This document shows, piece after piece, positions 9,591 to 19,703 of a stretch of 64,000 nt of DNA. Under the pieces are notes generated by a model. It was not told where the DNA came from, did not search any database, and saw only the letters and a list, made by a program, of their open reading frames with translations. Origin of the DNA: Modestobacter altitudinis (GTDB lineage: Bacteria; Actinomycetota; Actinomycetes; Mycobacteriales; Geodermatophilaceae); NCBI RefSeq assembly GCF_005930475.1, contig NZ_SJEW01000002.1, forward strand, positions 62,001 to 126,000. Direction: 5' to 3'. Position 1 is the stretch's first letter; each line of letters begins with the position of its first letter. A program made the position numbers and the translations under genes.

Positions 9591-9890
9591 ATGGCTGACA
9601 TCCGCCGACTGCCCAACCCCGTCGCCGAGGTGTGGGACTGGCAGTTGCACGGCAGCTGCCGGGGCGAGAGCACGTCGCTCTTCTTCCACCCCGACGGCGA
9701 GCGCGGGCCGGCCCGGGCCCGGCGGCAGGCAGCCGCCAAGGCGGTCTGCGGACGCTGCCCCGTCCTGGAGTCCTGCCTGCAGCACGCACTGTCGGTCCGC
9801 GAGCCCTACGGGGTCTGGGGCGGCATGAGCGAAGAGGAGCGGGCACGCCTGATCGCCGCGGAGCCCGCGGCCATCGCTGCCGGGGTCTGA
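9591..9890 (+). CDS. whiB: WhiB-family iron-sulfur regulator (WhiB3/WhiD type)
   Basis: A 99-residue WhiB-like protein from ATG 9591, preceded by GAGGAGG. The four [4Fe-4S] ligands are Cys23, Cys53, Cys56 and Cys62 (C-x29-C-x2-C-x5-C), followed by the GVWGG turn (74-78) and a short C-terminal region. WhiB proteins bind sigma factor region 4 and respond to redox or nitric oxide. The neighbourhood (guaB on one side, groES-groEL on the other, next to a BldM-like gene) is that of mycobacterial whiB3 and Streptomyces whiD, so orthology is likely. The basic tail usual in DNA-binding Wbl proteins is not evident; the end is Ala-rich. Confidence 0.92.
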   Translation: MADIRRLPNPVAEVWDWQLHGSCRGESTSLFFHPDGERGPARARRQAAAKAVCGRCPVLESCLQHALSVREPYGVWGGMSEEERARLIAAEPAAIAAGV

Positions 9891-9920
9891 GTTCGACGCG
9901 GGAAGCCTCCACCCGCGGTG

Positions 9921-9971
9921 CATGCCGAGAGGGCCGGTCCGACACGTCGTCGGACCGGCCCTCTCGGCATG
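9921..9971. terminator. Bidirectional 23 bp perfect hairpin
   Basis: Arms 9921-9943 (starting CATGCCGAGAGGGCCGG) and 9949-9971 are perfectly complementary around a 5 nt loop. It lies between the convergent whiB (stop 9890) and GGDEF gene (stop 9982), so it can serve both. Confidence 0.85.
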
Positions 9972-9981
9972 TGCGTCCCGG

Positions 9982-11616
9982 TCAGCCGGGGTCGCCGACG
10001 ACGCGGTCGCGCCCCTGGCGCTTGGCCCGGTACAGGTGGGCGTCCGCGCGGCCGAGCAGCTCCGCCGGCACCGGGGCGAGGACGCCGACGCTGCTGGCCA
10101 GGCCCGCGCTGAGGGTGACCGGCAGGCCCGGGACCAGCTCGTCCCACGGGTGCGCGGCGACCGAGCGCCGCACGTCCTCCAGCTGCCGCGCCGCGCTGGG
10201 CGGGTCGGCCCCGACCAGGACCAGCAGGAACTCCTCGCCACCCATCCGGGCGGCGAACGAACCCTCCGCGTCGGCGTCCGGCGTCGCCTGCTCGAGCAGG
10301 TCGGCGACGATGCGCAGCACCTGGTCGCCCACGTCGTGGGAGAAAGTGTCGTTGACGCGCTTGAAGTGGTCGAGGTCGAGCAGCGCCACCGACACGGCGT
10401 CGTCCCGGCCGGCGATCGCCGCCAGCAACCGGGGGAACTGCTCGTCGACGAAGCGCCGGTTGTAGAGCCCGGTCAGCGGGTCGCGCAACGAGAGCTCACG
10501 GTAGCGGCGGCTCTGCCGACGGGCCTCGGTGGTCTCGTACATCGCCTGCAGCGCCCGGGCACGTGCGTCCCGCTGGGCGGACTGCAGGTCCAGTGCCTCC
10601 TGCGAGTAGAGCTTGTGCTCGGTGAAGGCCGCCTCGAAGTGCCCGCCGGCTGCGTGCAGCTCGGCCTGCTCCCGTCGGGTCCGGACCCGGATGGAGGTGA
10701 GACCGTTCGCCTCGCAGCGGCGGACGCACTCGTCGAGCGTCTCCTGGGCCTGGGTCACGCGGCCCTGGCGGCGCTGGATCTCGGCGAGGGTCAGCAGGAA
10801 GTCGGCGCCCGCGTCGCCGTCCGGGGAGGCGTCGAGCACCTCGGGACTGCACCCGGGGAGGAGGACCTCCTCGGCCTCCGCCAGCCGGCCCAGCCCCATG
10901 AGCGCCCGGGCCACGGTGTCCAGCCGGCCGATGCTCAGCGCGACACCGTTCTCGCCGGCGAGGGTCTGCAGCCGGGTGGCGAGGCCGAGGGCGGTCTCGA
11001 ACTCACCGGCGAGCATCTCCACGTAGGAGCGGTTGTTGAGGACCAGCAGCTGCCGGTCGACGTCGCCCTGCTGCTCGGCGAGCCGCAGCACCTCGACGTA
11101 GCGTTCGCGGGCACCGAGGTCGCCCTGCAGGCCGAGGCAGTCCGCCAGCCGGGCCAGGTGGTCGATCCGCAGCGCCGGGACCGCGTCGTCGTCGAGCAGG
11201 TCGATGGCCCGTACCGCGTTCTCCAGTGCGGCGGACAGGTCGCCGAGCTCCTGGAACACCGCGGCGAGCAGGTAGTGGCTGCGCGCGAGGAGGTGCCGGG
11301 AGTCGTGGTCGGTCGCCCAGCGGCGCACGTCCTGGGCGACCCGGCCGGCCTCGGAGACGTTGCCGCGTCGGCGCACCAGGTCCGCCTGCACCAGCTGGGC
11401 ACGCAGCTCGAACTCGACCAGGCCCAGCTCGCGGGCGTTGGTCAGCGCCCGCTCGGCCCGCTCGGCCGCGGCGGCGGAGTCGAAGCGGGAGAGGGACTCC
11501 AGGTCGTCCAGGGTCCCGGAGAGCGCGGCGAGGGCGGCGTCGCTCACGCCGGTCACCGCCCACCGGGTGGGCGCGCTCCGGCCACCGACCTCCTCGTCCT
11601 GGATCATACCGACCAC
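9982..11616 (-). CDS. Cytosolic TPR-like diguanylate cyclase (GGDEF)
   Basis: A 544-residue protein. About residues 20-350 are Ala/Leu-rich helical repeats of TPR type (for example LLARSHYLLAAVFQELGDLS); there is no membrane segment. A short linker leads to a GGDEF domain (about 375-540) beginning SLRDPLTGLYNRRFVDEQ, with DLDHFKRVNDTFSHDVGDQV and the active-site variant GGEEF, which is catalytically competent in the family. The site where an inhibitory RxxD would sit reads EGSF, so product inhibition through that site is unlikely. The start is GTG 11616 or ATG 11607. In Streptomyces c-di-GMP controls development through BldD, so closeness to bldM/whiB-type genes is notable. Confidence 0.88.
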   Translation of the reverse strand: MVGMIQDEEVGGRSAPTRWAVTGVSDAALAALSGTLDDLESLSRFDSAAAAERAERALTNARELGLVEFELRAQLVQADLVRRRGNVSEAGRVAQDVRRWATDHDSRHLLARSHYLLAAVFQELGDLSAALENAVRAIDLLDDDAVPALRIDHLARLADCLGLQGDLGARERYVEVLRLAEQQGDVDRQLLVLNNRSYVEMLAGEFETALGLATRLQTLAGENGVALSIGRLDTVARALMGLGRLAEAEEVLLPGCSPEVLDASPDGDAGADFLLTLAEIQRRQGRVTQAQETLDECVRRCEANGLTSIRVRTRREQAELHAAGGHFEAAFTEHKLYSQEALDLQSAQRDARARALQAMYETTEARRQSRRYRELSLRDPLTGLYNRRFVDEQFPRLLAAIAGRDDAVSVALLDLDHFKRVNDTFSHDVGDQVLRIVADLLEQATPDADAEGSFAARMGGEEFLLVLVGADPPSAARQLEDVRRSVAAHPWDELVPGLPVTLSAGLASSVGVLAPVPAELLGRADAHLYRAKRQGRDRVVGDPG

Positions 11617-11700
11617 ATCGGCACAGGATCGGACGACTTGAGCCTCGTAGGAACCGCCGTCTCACCCCAGGGGTGAGCCGCTGACCTGCCCCGGGACGGT

Positions 11701-11734
11701 CCTGCCCCCGCCGCCTGGAGGCGGCGGGGGCAGG
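11701..11734. terminator. 16 bp perfect hairpin downstream of groEL
   Basis: Arms 11701-11716 and 11719-11734 (CCTGCCCCCGCCGCCT and its complement) are separated by 2 nt. It lies beyond the palindromic repeat that follows groEL, so the chaperonin transcript has two successive stem-loops. Confidence 0.75.
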
Positions 11735-11748
11735 TGACGCGCTGGAAC

Positions 11749-11804
11749 GGCCCCGTCCAGAGGCTCACCCCGAACCCGCGGGGGGTGAGGAGGACGAGGT
11801 CCTC
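11749..11804 (-). repeat. Stop-proximal palindromic repeat, copy I (after groEL)
   Basis: Outer arms GGCCCCGTCC and GGACGAGGTCC pair with one mismatch. The inner stem is CTCACCCC/GGGGTGAG with a CGCGGG-type loop. In the groEL direction the GGACC edge begins 5 nt after the stop codon. Confidence 0.6.
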
Positions 11805-11807
11805 CCG

Positions 11808-13559
<1,752 letters not shown>

Positions 13560-13868
13560 TCACTTCTCCACGACGGCGAGCAGGTCGCGGGCGGAGAGGA
13601 CGAGGTAGTCCTCGCCGCCGTAGCGCACCTCGGTGCCGCCGTACTTCGAGTAGATGACCACGTCGCCGACGTTCACGTCGAGCGGGACCCGGTTGCCGTT
13701 GTCGTCGACGCGGCCGGGGCCGACTGCGACGACGGTGCCCTCCTGGGGCTTCTCCTTGGCGGTGTCCGGGATGACCAGACCGGAGGCGGTCGTGGTCTCG
13801 GCCTCGTTGGCCTGGACCACGACGCGGTCCTCGAGCGGCTTGATGTTGACCTTGGTAGCGGTCGTCAC
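13560..13868 (-). CDS. groES: 10 kDa co-chaperonin GroES
   Basis: A 102-residue lid protein of the GroEL ring. The GTG at 13868 is preceded by AAGGGGG. Recognisable parts are [18 protein letters not shown] at the N-terminus, the mobile loop [20 protein letters not shown], then VVAVGPGR and [12 protein letters not shown]. First gene of the groES-groEL transcript. Its promoter (13979-14008) overlaps a CIRCE element, so HrcA repression released by heat is expected. Confidence 0.95.
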   Translation of the reverse strand: MTTATKVNIKPLEDRVVVQANEAETTTASGLVIPDTAKEKPQEGTVVAVGPGRVDDNGNRVPLDVNVGDVVIYSKYGGTEVRYGGEDYLVLSARDLLAVVEK

Positions 13869-13973
13869 GTGGTGACGCCCCCTTCGGTGTCGACGGACTG
13901 GTGAGGGTGGTGCTGATGCTGTGGCACGGGGGTCGGGCCTGCCGTCGCGGGGGTCAGGTCCAACCCGTGTCGA

Positions 13974-14000
13974 TTGGCACTCTACCCACGTGAGTGCCAG
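13974..14000. promoter_or_regulatory. CIRCE operator (HrcA site)
   Basis: TTGGCACTC, 9 nt, GAGTGCCAG. It matches the CIRCE consensus TTAGCACTC-N9-GAGTGCTAA at most positions, with one mismatch between its own arms. It sits on the groES promoter and also close to the divergent methyltransferase start. Confidence 0.9.
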
Positions 14001-14008
14001 CGACTCAA
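13979..14008 (-). promoter_or_regulatory. groES promoter overlapping CIRCE
   Basis: On the minus strand TTGAGT (14003-14008), 18 nt spacer, TAGAGT (13979-13984). The -10 and spacer lie within the CIRCE palindrome, so HrcA binding would block polymerase. It predicts a 5' leader of roughly 105 nt. Confidence 0.65.
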
Positions 14009-14037
14009 CCGGGTCCCCGCCCCCTCCTCCCACCGTG

Positions 14038-15297
14038 ATGGGCCAGGCTGTGCAGGTGCCCGCCGCCGACCACGACGATCCCGTGCAGGCCGTCGAGACG
14101 GTGCGGCAGCTGCAGGCGCTGGCCACCCCCGCCGGCTCGGCGGCGCTGGTCCGGGCCGCCGAGCTGCTGGCGGCGCGCACCGACGCCGTCACGGCGCTGA
14201 CCCGGCTCCGCGGCGAGGTCGGCGTCGAGCTGGCCGGTCCGGCGTGGGGCACAGCCCGGCAACGGGACAAGGCCCGGCCCGTGTTCGGCGCCGACACCGA
14301 CCGGCTGCTGTTCACCGGCGACACCCTGGAGCAGGCCGGCCGTCCCGTCCTCGCCGACCGGCGCGCAGCCCGGCTGCTCGCGACCGGCGCCGCGTCGGTC
14401 GCCGACCTCGGCTGCGCGGCCGGCACCGACACGATGGCGCTGGCCCGGGCCGGCGTCCGGGTGGTCGCCGTCGACCGGGACCCGGTCGCGCGGGAGCTCA
14501 CCCGGCTCAACAGCGCGGCGCTGGGGCTCACCGGCGTCGAGGTGCGCGACGCCGACGTCGTCGACCTGGTGGCCGGGGCCGAGGGCGGCCGGGTGGCCGG
14601 CTGCGACGCCGCGGTGCTGGACCCCGCCCGTCGCGCCGGCGGTCGCCGGCTGCTCGACCCGGACCGGTGGTCGCCGCCGTGGTCGACGGTGCGGGCCCTG
14701 CTGGACGCCGTGCCGCAGGGCGTGGTCAAGGTGGCGCCCGGGCTCGACCACGACCGGGTGCCGGCCGGCATCGAGGCGGAGTGGGTCTCCGTCGGCGGCT
14801 CGATCGTGGAGGCGCTGCTGTGGGGACGGGCGCCGTCGGCGACCTGGCGGCGGGCCACCGTGATCGGCCGGGACGGCGGCACCGCCGAGCTCACCGCCGA
14901 TGCCGACCCGGGCGGCGCCGCGGTCGGCCCGGTGCGCGGCTGGCTGCACGAGCCCGACCCGGCGGTGATCCGCTCCGGCCTGGTCGCCGTCGTCGCCACG
15001 GAGCTGGACGCGACGCTGGTCGACCCGACGATCGCCTACCTGACCGGCGACTCCCCCGCCGTCTCCCCGTGGGTGACCTCCTACCCGGTCACCGACGTCG
15101 TCCCGTTCAACCTGAAGAAGCTGAAGGCCCTGCTCCGCAGCCGGGGCATCGGCCGGGTGACGGTGAAGAAGCGGGGCTCCCCGATCGAGCCGGAGACGCT
15201 GGCCAGGCAGCTCCGCGGCCCGGGCGGGGCGACGGCGGTCGTCGTCGTCACCCGGGTCGCCGGCGCCCCCACCGTCCTGCTCTGCGGGCACCCCTGA
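14038..15297 (+). CDS. SAM-dependent methyltransferase with THUMP-like domain
   Basis: A 419-residue protein from ATG 14038. An N-terminal helical region (about 1-120) leads to a Rossmann methyltransferase core: motif [17 protein letters not shown] (about 120-136), the acidic end of strand 2 in VVAVDRDP, and [14 protein letters not shown] at the motif IV position. The C-terminal 90 residues ([20 protein letters not shown], then KRGSPIEP) match the THUMP-like domain of actinobacterial methyltransferases with unknown RNA target. In-frame GTG 14035 and GTG 13990 are alternatives; 13990 lies inside CIRCE and would need a leaderless mRNA. Divergent from groES. Confidence 0.8.
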   Translation: MGQAVQVPAADHDDPVQAVETVRQLQALATPAGSAALVRAAELLAARTDAVTALTRLRGEVGVELAGPAWGTARQRDKARPVFGADTDRLLFTGDTLEQAGRPVLADRRAARLLATGAASVADLGCAAGTDTMALARAGVRVVAVDRDPVARELTRLNSAALGLTGVEVRDADVVDLVAGAEGGRVAGCDAAVLDPARRAGGRRLLDPDRWSPPWSTVRALLDAVPQGVVKVAPGLDHDRVPAGIEAEWVSVGGSIVEALLWGRAPSATWRRATVIGRDGGTAELTADADPGGAAVGPVRGWLHEPDPAVIRSGLVAVVATELDATLVDPTIAYLTGDSPAVSPWVTSYPVTDVVPFNLKKLKALLRSRGIGRVTVKKRGSPIEPETLARQLRGPGGATAVVVVTRVAGAPTVLLCGHP

Positions 15298-15325
15298 GGG
15301 CAGAAGTGGCCACGTCTGCCCTCAG
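15294..15325. terminator. Convergent terminator sharing both stop codons
   Basis: Arms CTGAGGGCAGA (15294-15304) and TCTGCCCTCAG (15315-15325) with the loop holding GTGGCCAC. The methyltransferase TGA (15295-15297) is in the left arm and the tsaD stop (15322-15324) in the right arm, so one hairpin ends both genes. Confidence 0.75.
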
Positions 15326-16356
15326 CGGGAGACCACCTCGATGGGCAGCGAGCTGTCCGCGCCGAGGTCGACGGCGGAGGGGGCGACGCCCGCCTCCACC
15401 AGCCGGGACCCGAGTGCGGCCACCATCGCGCCGTTGTCGGTGCACAGCCGCCGGCTGGGCACCCGCAGCACGATGCCGGCGGCGTCGCAGCGCTCCTGCG
15501 CCAGCGCCCGCAGCCGCGAGTTGGCCGCCACCCCGCCGCCGATGACGAGGTGGTCCAGGCCGTGGTCCCGACAGGCCCGCACCGCCTTGGCGGTCAGCAC
15601 GTCGACGACCGCCTCCTGGAACGCCGCGGACACGTCGGCCACCGGCACCGGCTCGCCGGCCCGCTCCCGCGCCTCGACCCAGCGGGCGACCGCCGTCTTC
15701 AGGCCGGAGAAGGAGAAGTCGTAGACGGCGTCCCGCGGGCCGGTCAGGCCGCGGGGGAAGGCGATCGAGCGCGGGTCGCCCTCGGTGGCGGCGCGGTCGA
15801 CGTGCGGGCCGCCGGGGAAGGGCAGGCCCAGCACCCGGGCCACCTTGTCGAAGGCCTCCCCCGCGGCGTCGTCGATGGTCCGGCCGAGCTCCTGCACGTC
15901 CTGGGCGAGGTCGGGCACCAGCAGCAGCGAGCTGTGCCCGCCGGAGACGAGCATGGCGATCGAGGGCTCGGCCAGCCGGCCGTGCTCCAGCTCGTCGACG
16001 GCGACGTGCGCGGCGAGGTGGTTCACCCCGTACAGCGGGACGTCGAGGGCGAGCGCGTAGGCCTTGGCCGCCGCGACGCCCACCAGCAGCGCCCCGGTGA
16101 GGCCCGGACCGGCGGTCACCGCGATCGCATCGACGTCGCGCAGCGTCACCCCGGCGTCCGACAGCGCCCTGTGCACCGTCGGGACCATCGCCTCCAGGTG
16201 CGCCCGGCTGGCGATCTCCGGGACGACGCCGCCGAACCGCTCGTGCGCAGGGCTCGACGTCGCGAGCGCGTCGGAGAGCAGCGTCTGCCGGCGCACCAGG
16301 CCGATCCCGGTCTCGTCGCAGGAGGTCTCGAACCCCAGCACCAACGGGGCGGTCAT
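15322..16356 (-). CDS. tsaD: tRNA N6-adenosine threonylcarbamoyltransferase TsaD
   Basis: A 344-residue Kae1/Qri7 family enzyme that transfers threonylcarbamoyl to A37 of tRNAs reading ANN codons, acting with TsaB and TsaE. The metal-binding His pair is in VNHLAAH (His113, His117), with phosphate-binding loops [11 protein letters not shown] and [13 protein letters not shown], and [12 protein letters not shown] near the end. Its ATG overlaps the rimI stop by 4 nt, so it is translationally coupled as the last gene of the udg-tsaE-tsaB-rimI-tsaD series. Confidence 0.96.
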   Translation of the reverse strand: MTAPLVLGFETSCDETGIGLVRRQTLLSDALATSSPAHERFGGVVPEIASRAHLEAMVPTVHRALSDAGVTLRDVDAIAVTAGPGLTGALLVGVAAAKAYALALDVPLYGVNHLAAHVAVDELEHGRLAEPSIAMLVSGGHSSLLLVPDLAQDVQELGRTIDDAAGEAFDKVARVLGLPFPGGPHVDRAATEGDPRSIAFPRGLTGPRDAVYDFSFSGLKTAVARWVEARERAGEPVPVADVSAAFQEAVVDVLTAKAVRACRDHGLDHLVIGGGVAANSRLRALAQERCDAAGIVLRVPSRRLCTDNGAMVAALGSRLVEAGVAPSAVDLGADSSLPIEVVSR

Positions 16357-16799
16357 GGCAGCTCCCTGCGCATCACGACGGCGTCCTCGCCGCTCAGTGG
16401 GTAGTAGTGGGGCCGCACGCCGATGGGCCGGAAGCCCCGCCGCCGGTACAGGCCCTGGGTGGCCTCGTCGGTGGCCCGGACCTCCAGCAGCACCACCGGG
16501 CTGCGCCGGTCGGCCTCGGCGAGCAGCGCGTCCAGCAGCGTCCCGCCGATGCCCTCGCCCTGCCGGACCGCGGTGACGCCGATGGTGGCGATGTGCGCCT
16601 CGTCCGGGTAGGCGATGAGCCCGGCGTAACCGACCACCTCGTCCCCGTCGACAGCGACGAGGTAGCAGCGGGTGTCGGTCAGCCCCAGCTCCTCCAGGTA
16701 CATCGACCGGGTCCAGGTGTCGGGCGCGAAGAGCTCCTCCTCCAGCCGCATCACCACGCGGAGGTCGTCGGCCGTCATCGGTCGCAGCGACACGGTCAC
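16353..16799 (-). CDS. rimI: Ribosomal protein S18-alanine N-acetyltransferase RimI
   Basis: A 148-residue GNAT acetyltransferase. The acetyl-CoA loop is in [20 protein letters not shown] (about 75-93), with [15 protein letters not shown], a typical RimI C-terminal strand, and a final [14 protein letters not shown]. It is expected to acetylate the N-terminal Ala of S18 or other proteins. GTG 16799 overlaps the tsaB stop as GTGA, and its own end overlaps tsaD. The tsaB-rimI-tsaD order is standard in actinobacteria. Confidence 0.93.
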   Translation of the reverse strand: MTVSLRPMTADDLRVVMRLEEELFAPDTWTRSMYLEELGLTDTRCYLVAVDGDEVVGYAGLIAYPDEAHIATIGVTAVRQGEGIGGTLLDALLAEADRRSPVVLLEVRATDEATQGLYRRRGFRPIGVRPHYYPLSGEDAVVMRRELP

Positions 16800-17422
16800 C
16801 GGCTCACCGCCTTGCGGGCGGCCGGCGGGACGGCGTCCGGACGGCGCAGGTACAGCGGCTCGAGCGGGGCGGGCGGCTGGTCCAGCAGCGGTGCCGCGGC
16901 CCGCAGCAGCCCCGCCGTCGTCACCTCGGCCGCGGCCACCGGCCGGCCGAGCCGCTCGGTGAACCGGACGTCGCCCACCACCGGCCCGGTCACCGGGGCG
17001 TCCTCGGGCCGGTCGACGCCCGGTCCGGCGACCCGCTGCCCGTCGGCGCCGTAGACGGCCCAGTGGACCTCCTTGCGCCGGGCGTCGGTGACCACCGAGC
17101 GGGCACCGTCGCCGATGGCGTCCAGCGAGCAGACCCCGTGGACCGGTCCGACGACGTCCCCGAGCGCGGCGGCGGTGACGATGCCCACCCGCAGGCCGGT
17201 GAAGGGCCCGGGGCCCAACCCGACGACGACCGCGTCCAGCTCGGGCACCCGGACCCCGGCCACCGCCAGCACCTCGCGGATGGTCGGGGTGAGCAGCTCG
17301 GCGTGCCGGTTGCCCGAGGGCAGCGCCCGCTCGGCGAGCACCTGCGCGCCGTGGTCGTCCGACCAGCGCGCCAGGCCGGCGACGAGGGTCGGGGTGGCGG
17401 TGTCGAGGGCGAGGACGAGCAC
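16796..17422 (-). CDS. tsaB: t6A synthesis scaffold protein TsaB
   Basis: A 208-residue inactive paralogue of TsaD that dimerises with it in the t6A machinery. The start is GTG 17422, giving [17 protein letters not shown], the family N-terminus; longer in-frame options would enter tsa[20 protein letters not shown] and [17 protein letters not shown] are diagnostic. It begins 11 nt after the tsaE stop, and its end overlaps rimI. Confidence 0.94.
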   Translation of the reverse strand: MLVLALDTATPTLVAGLARWSDDHGAQVLAERALPSGNRHAELLTPTIREVLAVAGVRVPELDAVVVGLGPGPFTGLRVGIVTAAALGDVVGPVHGVCSLDAIGDGARSVVTDARRKEVHWAVYGADGQRVAGPGVDRPEDAPVTGPVVGDVRFTERLGRPVAAAEVTTAGLLRAAAPLLDQPPAPLEPLYLRRPDAVPPAARKAVSR

Positions 17423-17433
17423 GACTGCCCAGC

Positions 17434-17889
17434 CTAGGCCGCGTCGGCCAGCCGCTGCTCCCAGCCGGGGCCCACGGGCACGAGCCGGGCCGTGCGGACG
17501 TCGTCGTCCCGGCGGTCCAGCTCGACCACGAGGTGCTCGTCGGCGAGCTGCTCGACGAGGCCGTGCCCCCACTCCACGACGGTCACCGCCTCCTCGGTGG
17601 TGGCGTCGAGGTCCAGGTCGTCGACGTCGGCCATGCCGGCCAGCCGGTAGGCGTCCACGTGCACCAGCGGCACCCGGCCGCCGCGGTGCACCCGGGCCAG
17701 CACGAACGTCGGCGAGGTGACCGGCCCCCGCACGCCGAGGCCGGCCCCGATGCCCTGGGTGAGCGCCGTCTTCCCGGCACCCAGCGGACCGGCCAGCACG
17801 ACGAGGTCGCCGGGCCGCAGCAGCGCGGCGAGCTCACGGCCGAACGCCTGGGTGTCGGCGATCGTGGGCAGCTCGCGGTCGCGCCTCAC
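17434..17889 (-). CDS. tsaE: t6A synthesis ATPase TsaE
   Basis: A 151-residue P-loop ATPase of the tRNA threonylcarbamoylation complex. The Walker A is GPLGAGKTALTQGI (about 35-48), with TSPTFVLARVH and HVDAYRLAGMADVDDLDLD following, and VVEWGHGLVEQL near the C-terminus; all are family motifs. GTG 17889 overlaps the stop of the uracil-DNA glycosylase gene as GTGA. Confidence 0.94.
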   Translation of the reverse strand: MRRDRELPTIADTQAFGRELAALLRPGDLVVLAGPLGAGKTALTQGIGAGLGVRGPVTSPTFVLARVHRGGRVPLVHVDAYRLAGMADVDDLDLDATTEEAVTVVEWGHGLVEQLADEHLVVELDRRDDDVRTARLVPVGPGWEQRLADAA

Positions 17890-18512
17890 AGCGTCCCGGC
17901 CACGGCGGTCAGGTCGGCGAGCAGCGCGGCGCGCGGGGCGCCGTTCGGTCCGAAGCGGATCGCCGCCGACGGGTGGTAGGTCGCCCAGACCGCGCGCCCG
18001 TCGACCTCGTGCGGCCGGCCGCGCGCGTCGGCCAGCTTGGTCCGCGGACCCAGGAACCACTTCGCCGAGGACAGCCCCAGCGCCACCACCACCCGGGCGT
18101 CGAGCAGCTCGAGCTGGCGGTGCAGCCAGCCGCTGCACCGGGCCACCTCGGGGGTCTTCGGCGTGCGGTTGCCCGGCGGCCGGCACTTCACGATGTTGAG
18201 CACCGCGGCCTCCCCGCGGTCCAGCCCCGCCTCGGCGAGCAGCTGGTCCAGCAGCGCCCCGGACCTGCCGACGAACGGTCGGCCGGTCTCGTCCTCGGTG
18301 GCGCCCGGCGCCTCGCCGATGAGCACCAGCCGGGGCCGGCCCCCGGCCGGGACGTCGCCGACGACCACGTGCTGCCTGGTCGCCGCGAGCTCCGGGCAGG
18401 CGACGCAGGAGCGCGCGACGTCGGCCAGCGCGGCCCAGTCCGGCGCCGCGGCGGCGGTCCGGGCGACCTCGTCGGCGGTCGCGTCGAGGCGGGGCGGTCG
18501 GAGGGCGGCCAC
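17886..18512 (-). CDS. Uracil-DNA glycosylase, family 4/5 type
   Basis: A 208-residue base-excision repair enzyme removing uracil from DNA. It has the catalytic GEAPGATEDETGRPFVGRSG motif (about 66-85) and the C-terminal TYHPSAAIR motif. Four cysteines suited to a [4Fe-4S] cluster appear in SCVACPEL (36, 39), KCRPPGN and ARCSGWL. GTG 18512 lies 18 nt after the hydrolase stop, and the gene overlaps tsaE, so a repair gene is embedded in the alr-to-tsaD series. Family 4 (thermostable UDG type) is the best fit; family 5 is possible. Confidence 0.9.
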   Translation of the reverse strand: MAALRPPRLDATADEVARTAAAAPDWAALADVARSCVACPELAATRQHVVVGDVPAGGRPRLVLIGEAPGATEDETGRPFVGRSGALLDQLLAEAGLDRGEAAVLNIVKCRPPGNRTPKTPEVARCSGWLHRQLELLDARVVVALGLSSAKWFLGPRTKLADARGRPHEVDGRAVWATYHPSAAIRFGPNGAPRAALLADLTAVAGTL

Positions 18513-18530
18513 CCCCGCACCCTACGGCGG

Positions 18531-19703
18531 TCAGCTCGGTCGCACGGACCCGCGCTCGGCAGCGACCCGGCGGAGCAGCTCCGACAGCGCGGCGGTGACC
18601 TCGGCGGGCTTCTCCAGCAGCACCAGGTGCCCCGCGCCGGGGACGACGACGAACTGCGTGTCCGGCAGCTGGCTGACCAGCTCCTCGCTGTGCGCCGCCG
18701 GGATCATCTTGTCCGCGTCGCCGGTGAGGACCAGGGTCGGCACCCGGCGCAGCGGCTCGATCGCCCCGCTGGCGTCCAGGCCGGCGATGGCCGGGTACAG
18801 CTCGGCGATGACGTCGACCGGGGTGCCGCCGATCATCGCGTCGACGTAGCGCCCGAGCGCCGGGTCGACGTCGGTCGAGGAGAACGACAGCGACCAGGTG
18901 GCCGCCGAGACGATCCCCTTGGCCAGCCTGCGGGTCTGCTCGGCGAACACCGGACGGCGCCGCATGGTCCAGGCGGCCACCGGCAGCACCGCGGCGCGCA
19001 GCCGGGTCAGCAGCTGCGGCAGGCCGAAGTCGAGGTCGGCGAGGTTGCCGCTGGAGGTGGAGACCAGCGCGACGCCGGCGATCCGGGTGCCGAACAGCTC
19101 AGGGCGCCGCTGCGCCAGGGTCAGCACGGTCATGCCGCCCATCGAGTGCCCGACCAGCACCACCGGCCCGCGCGGCACCCGCGCGTCGAGCACCGTCTCG
19201 AGGTCGGCGGCCAGCTGGTCGATGGTGGCGTGCGCGGCGTCCCCCCGGCCGGACCCGCCGTGCCCCCGGTGGTCGTAGAACACCAGCCGGGCGCGGGGAC
19301 GGTGGCCGTTGGCGGTGGCCACCTCGGCGGCGAGGTCGCGGCGCTGGAACGTCCAGGACGCCATCGACAGCGCGTAGCCGTGCACGAAGACGACGGTCAG
19401 CGGGGCGTCGAGCGGTCCGATCTCCTCGACCGACAGCAGCACCCCGTCCTCGGTCTGGACCAGCGCCGTCCGGTCAGCGGTGCGGCTCTCGGCGCCCAGC
19501 GGGTCCTGCTGGCGCAGCTCCCCCGCGGGCACGGCGGCGATCGGCCGGCCGTCGTCCCCCGCCTGCCCGGCGAGCTGGTTGGCCCGCACCGCGGACGTGG
19601 CCGAGCGGGTGACCGCGACCCCGACCGCCGTCCCGGCGGCGGCCAGACCGACGGCGGCGCCGATCAGGCCCGCCGTCCTGCTGATGTGCGGGTGCACCGT
19701 CAC
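18531..19703 (-). CDS. Alpha/beta hydrolase with N-terminal membrane anchor
   Basis: A 390-residue protein. Residues 8-32 (TAGLIGAAVGLAAAGTAVGVA) form a hydrophobic anchor or signal. The alpha/beta hydrolase fold follows: oxyanion HG in VFVHGYALSMASW, nucleophile elbow GHSMGG (around residue 195), Asp in LVLTGDADKMIP and His in PGAGHLVLLEKP. The substrate is unknown (lipase/esterase or peptidase-like). GTG 19703 overlaps the alr stop as GTGA. A hydrolase between alr and tsaE is a recurrent actinobacterial arrangement, but its role in wall metabolism is unproven. Confidence 0.87.
   Translation of the reverse strand: MTVHPHISRTAGLIGAAVGLAAAGTAVGVAVTRSATSAVRANQLAGQAGDDGRPIAAVPAGELRQQDPLGAESRTADRTALVQTEDGVLLSVEEIGPLDAPLTVVFVHGYALSMASWTFQRRDLAAEVATANGHRPRARLVFYDHRGHGGSGRGDAAHATIDQLAADLETVLDARVPRGPVVLVGHSMGGMTVLTLAQRRPELFGTRIAGVALVSTSSGNLADLDFGLPQLLTRLRAAVLPVAAWTMRRRPVFAEQTRRLAKGIVSAATWSLSFSSTDVDPALGRYVDAMIGGTPVDVIAELYPAIAGLDASGAIEPLRRVPTLVLTGDADKMIPAAHSEELVSQLPDTQFVVVPGAGHLVLLEKPAEVTAALSELLRRVAAERGSVRPS

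Noticed and set aside
13990-14037. Upstream GTG start for the methyltransferase
   Set aside because: It lies within the CIRCE element and has no ribosome binding site; it adds only a Pro/Ser-rich lead. Kept as an alternative only.
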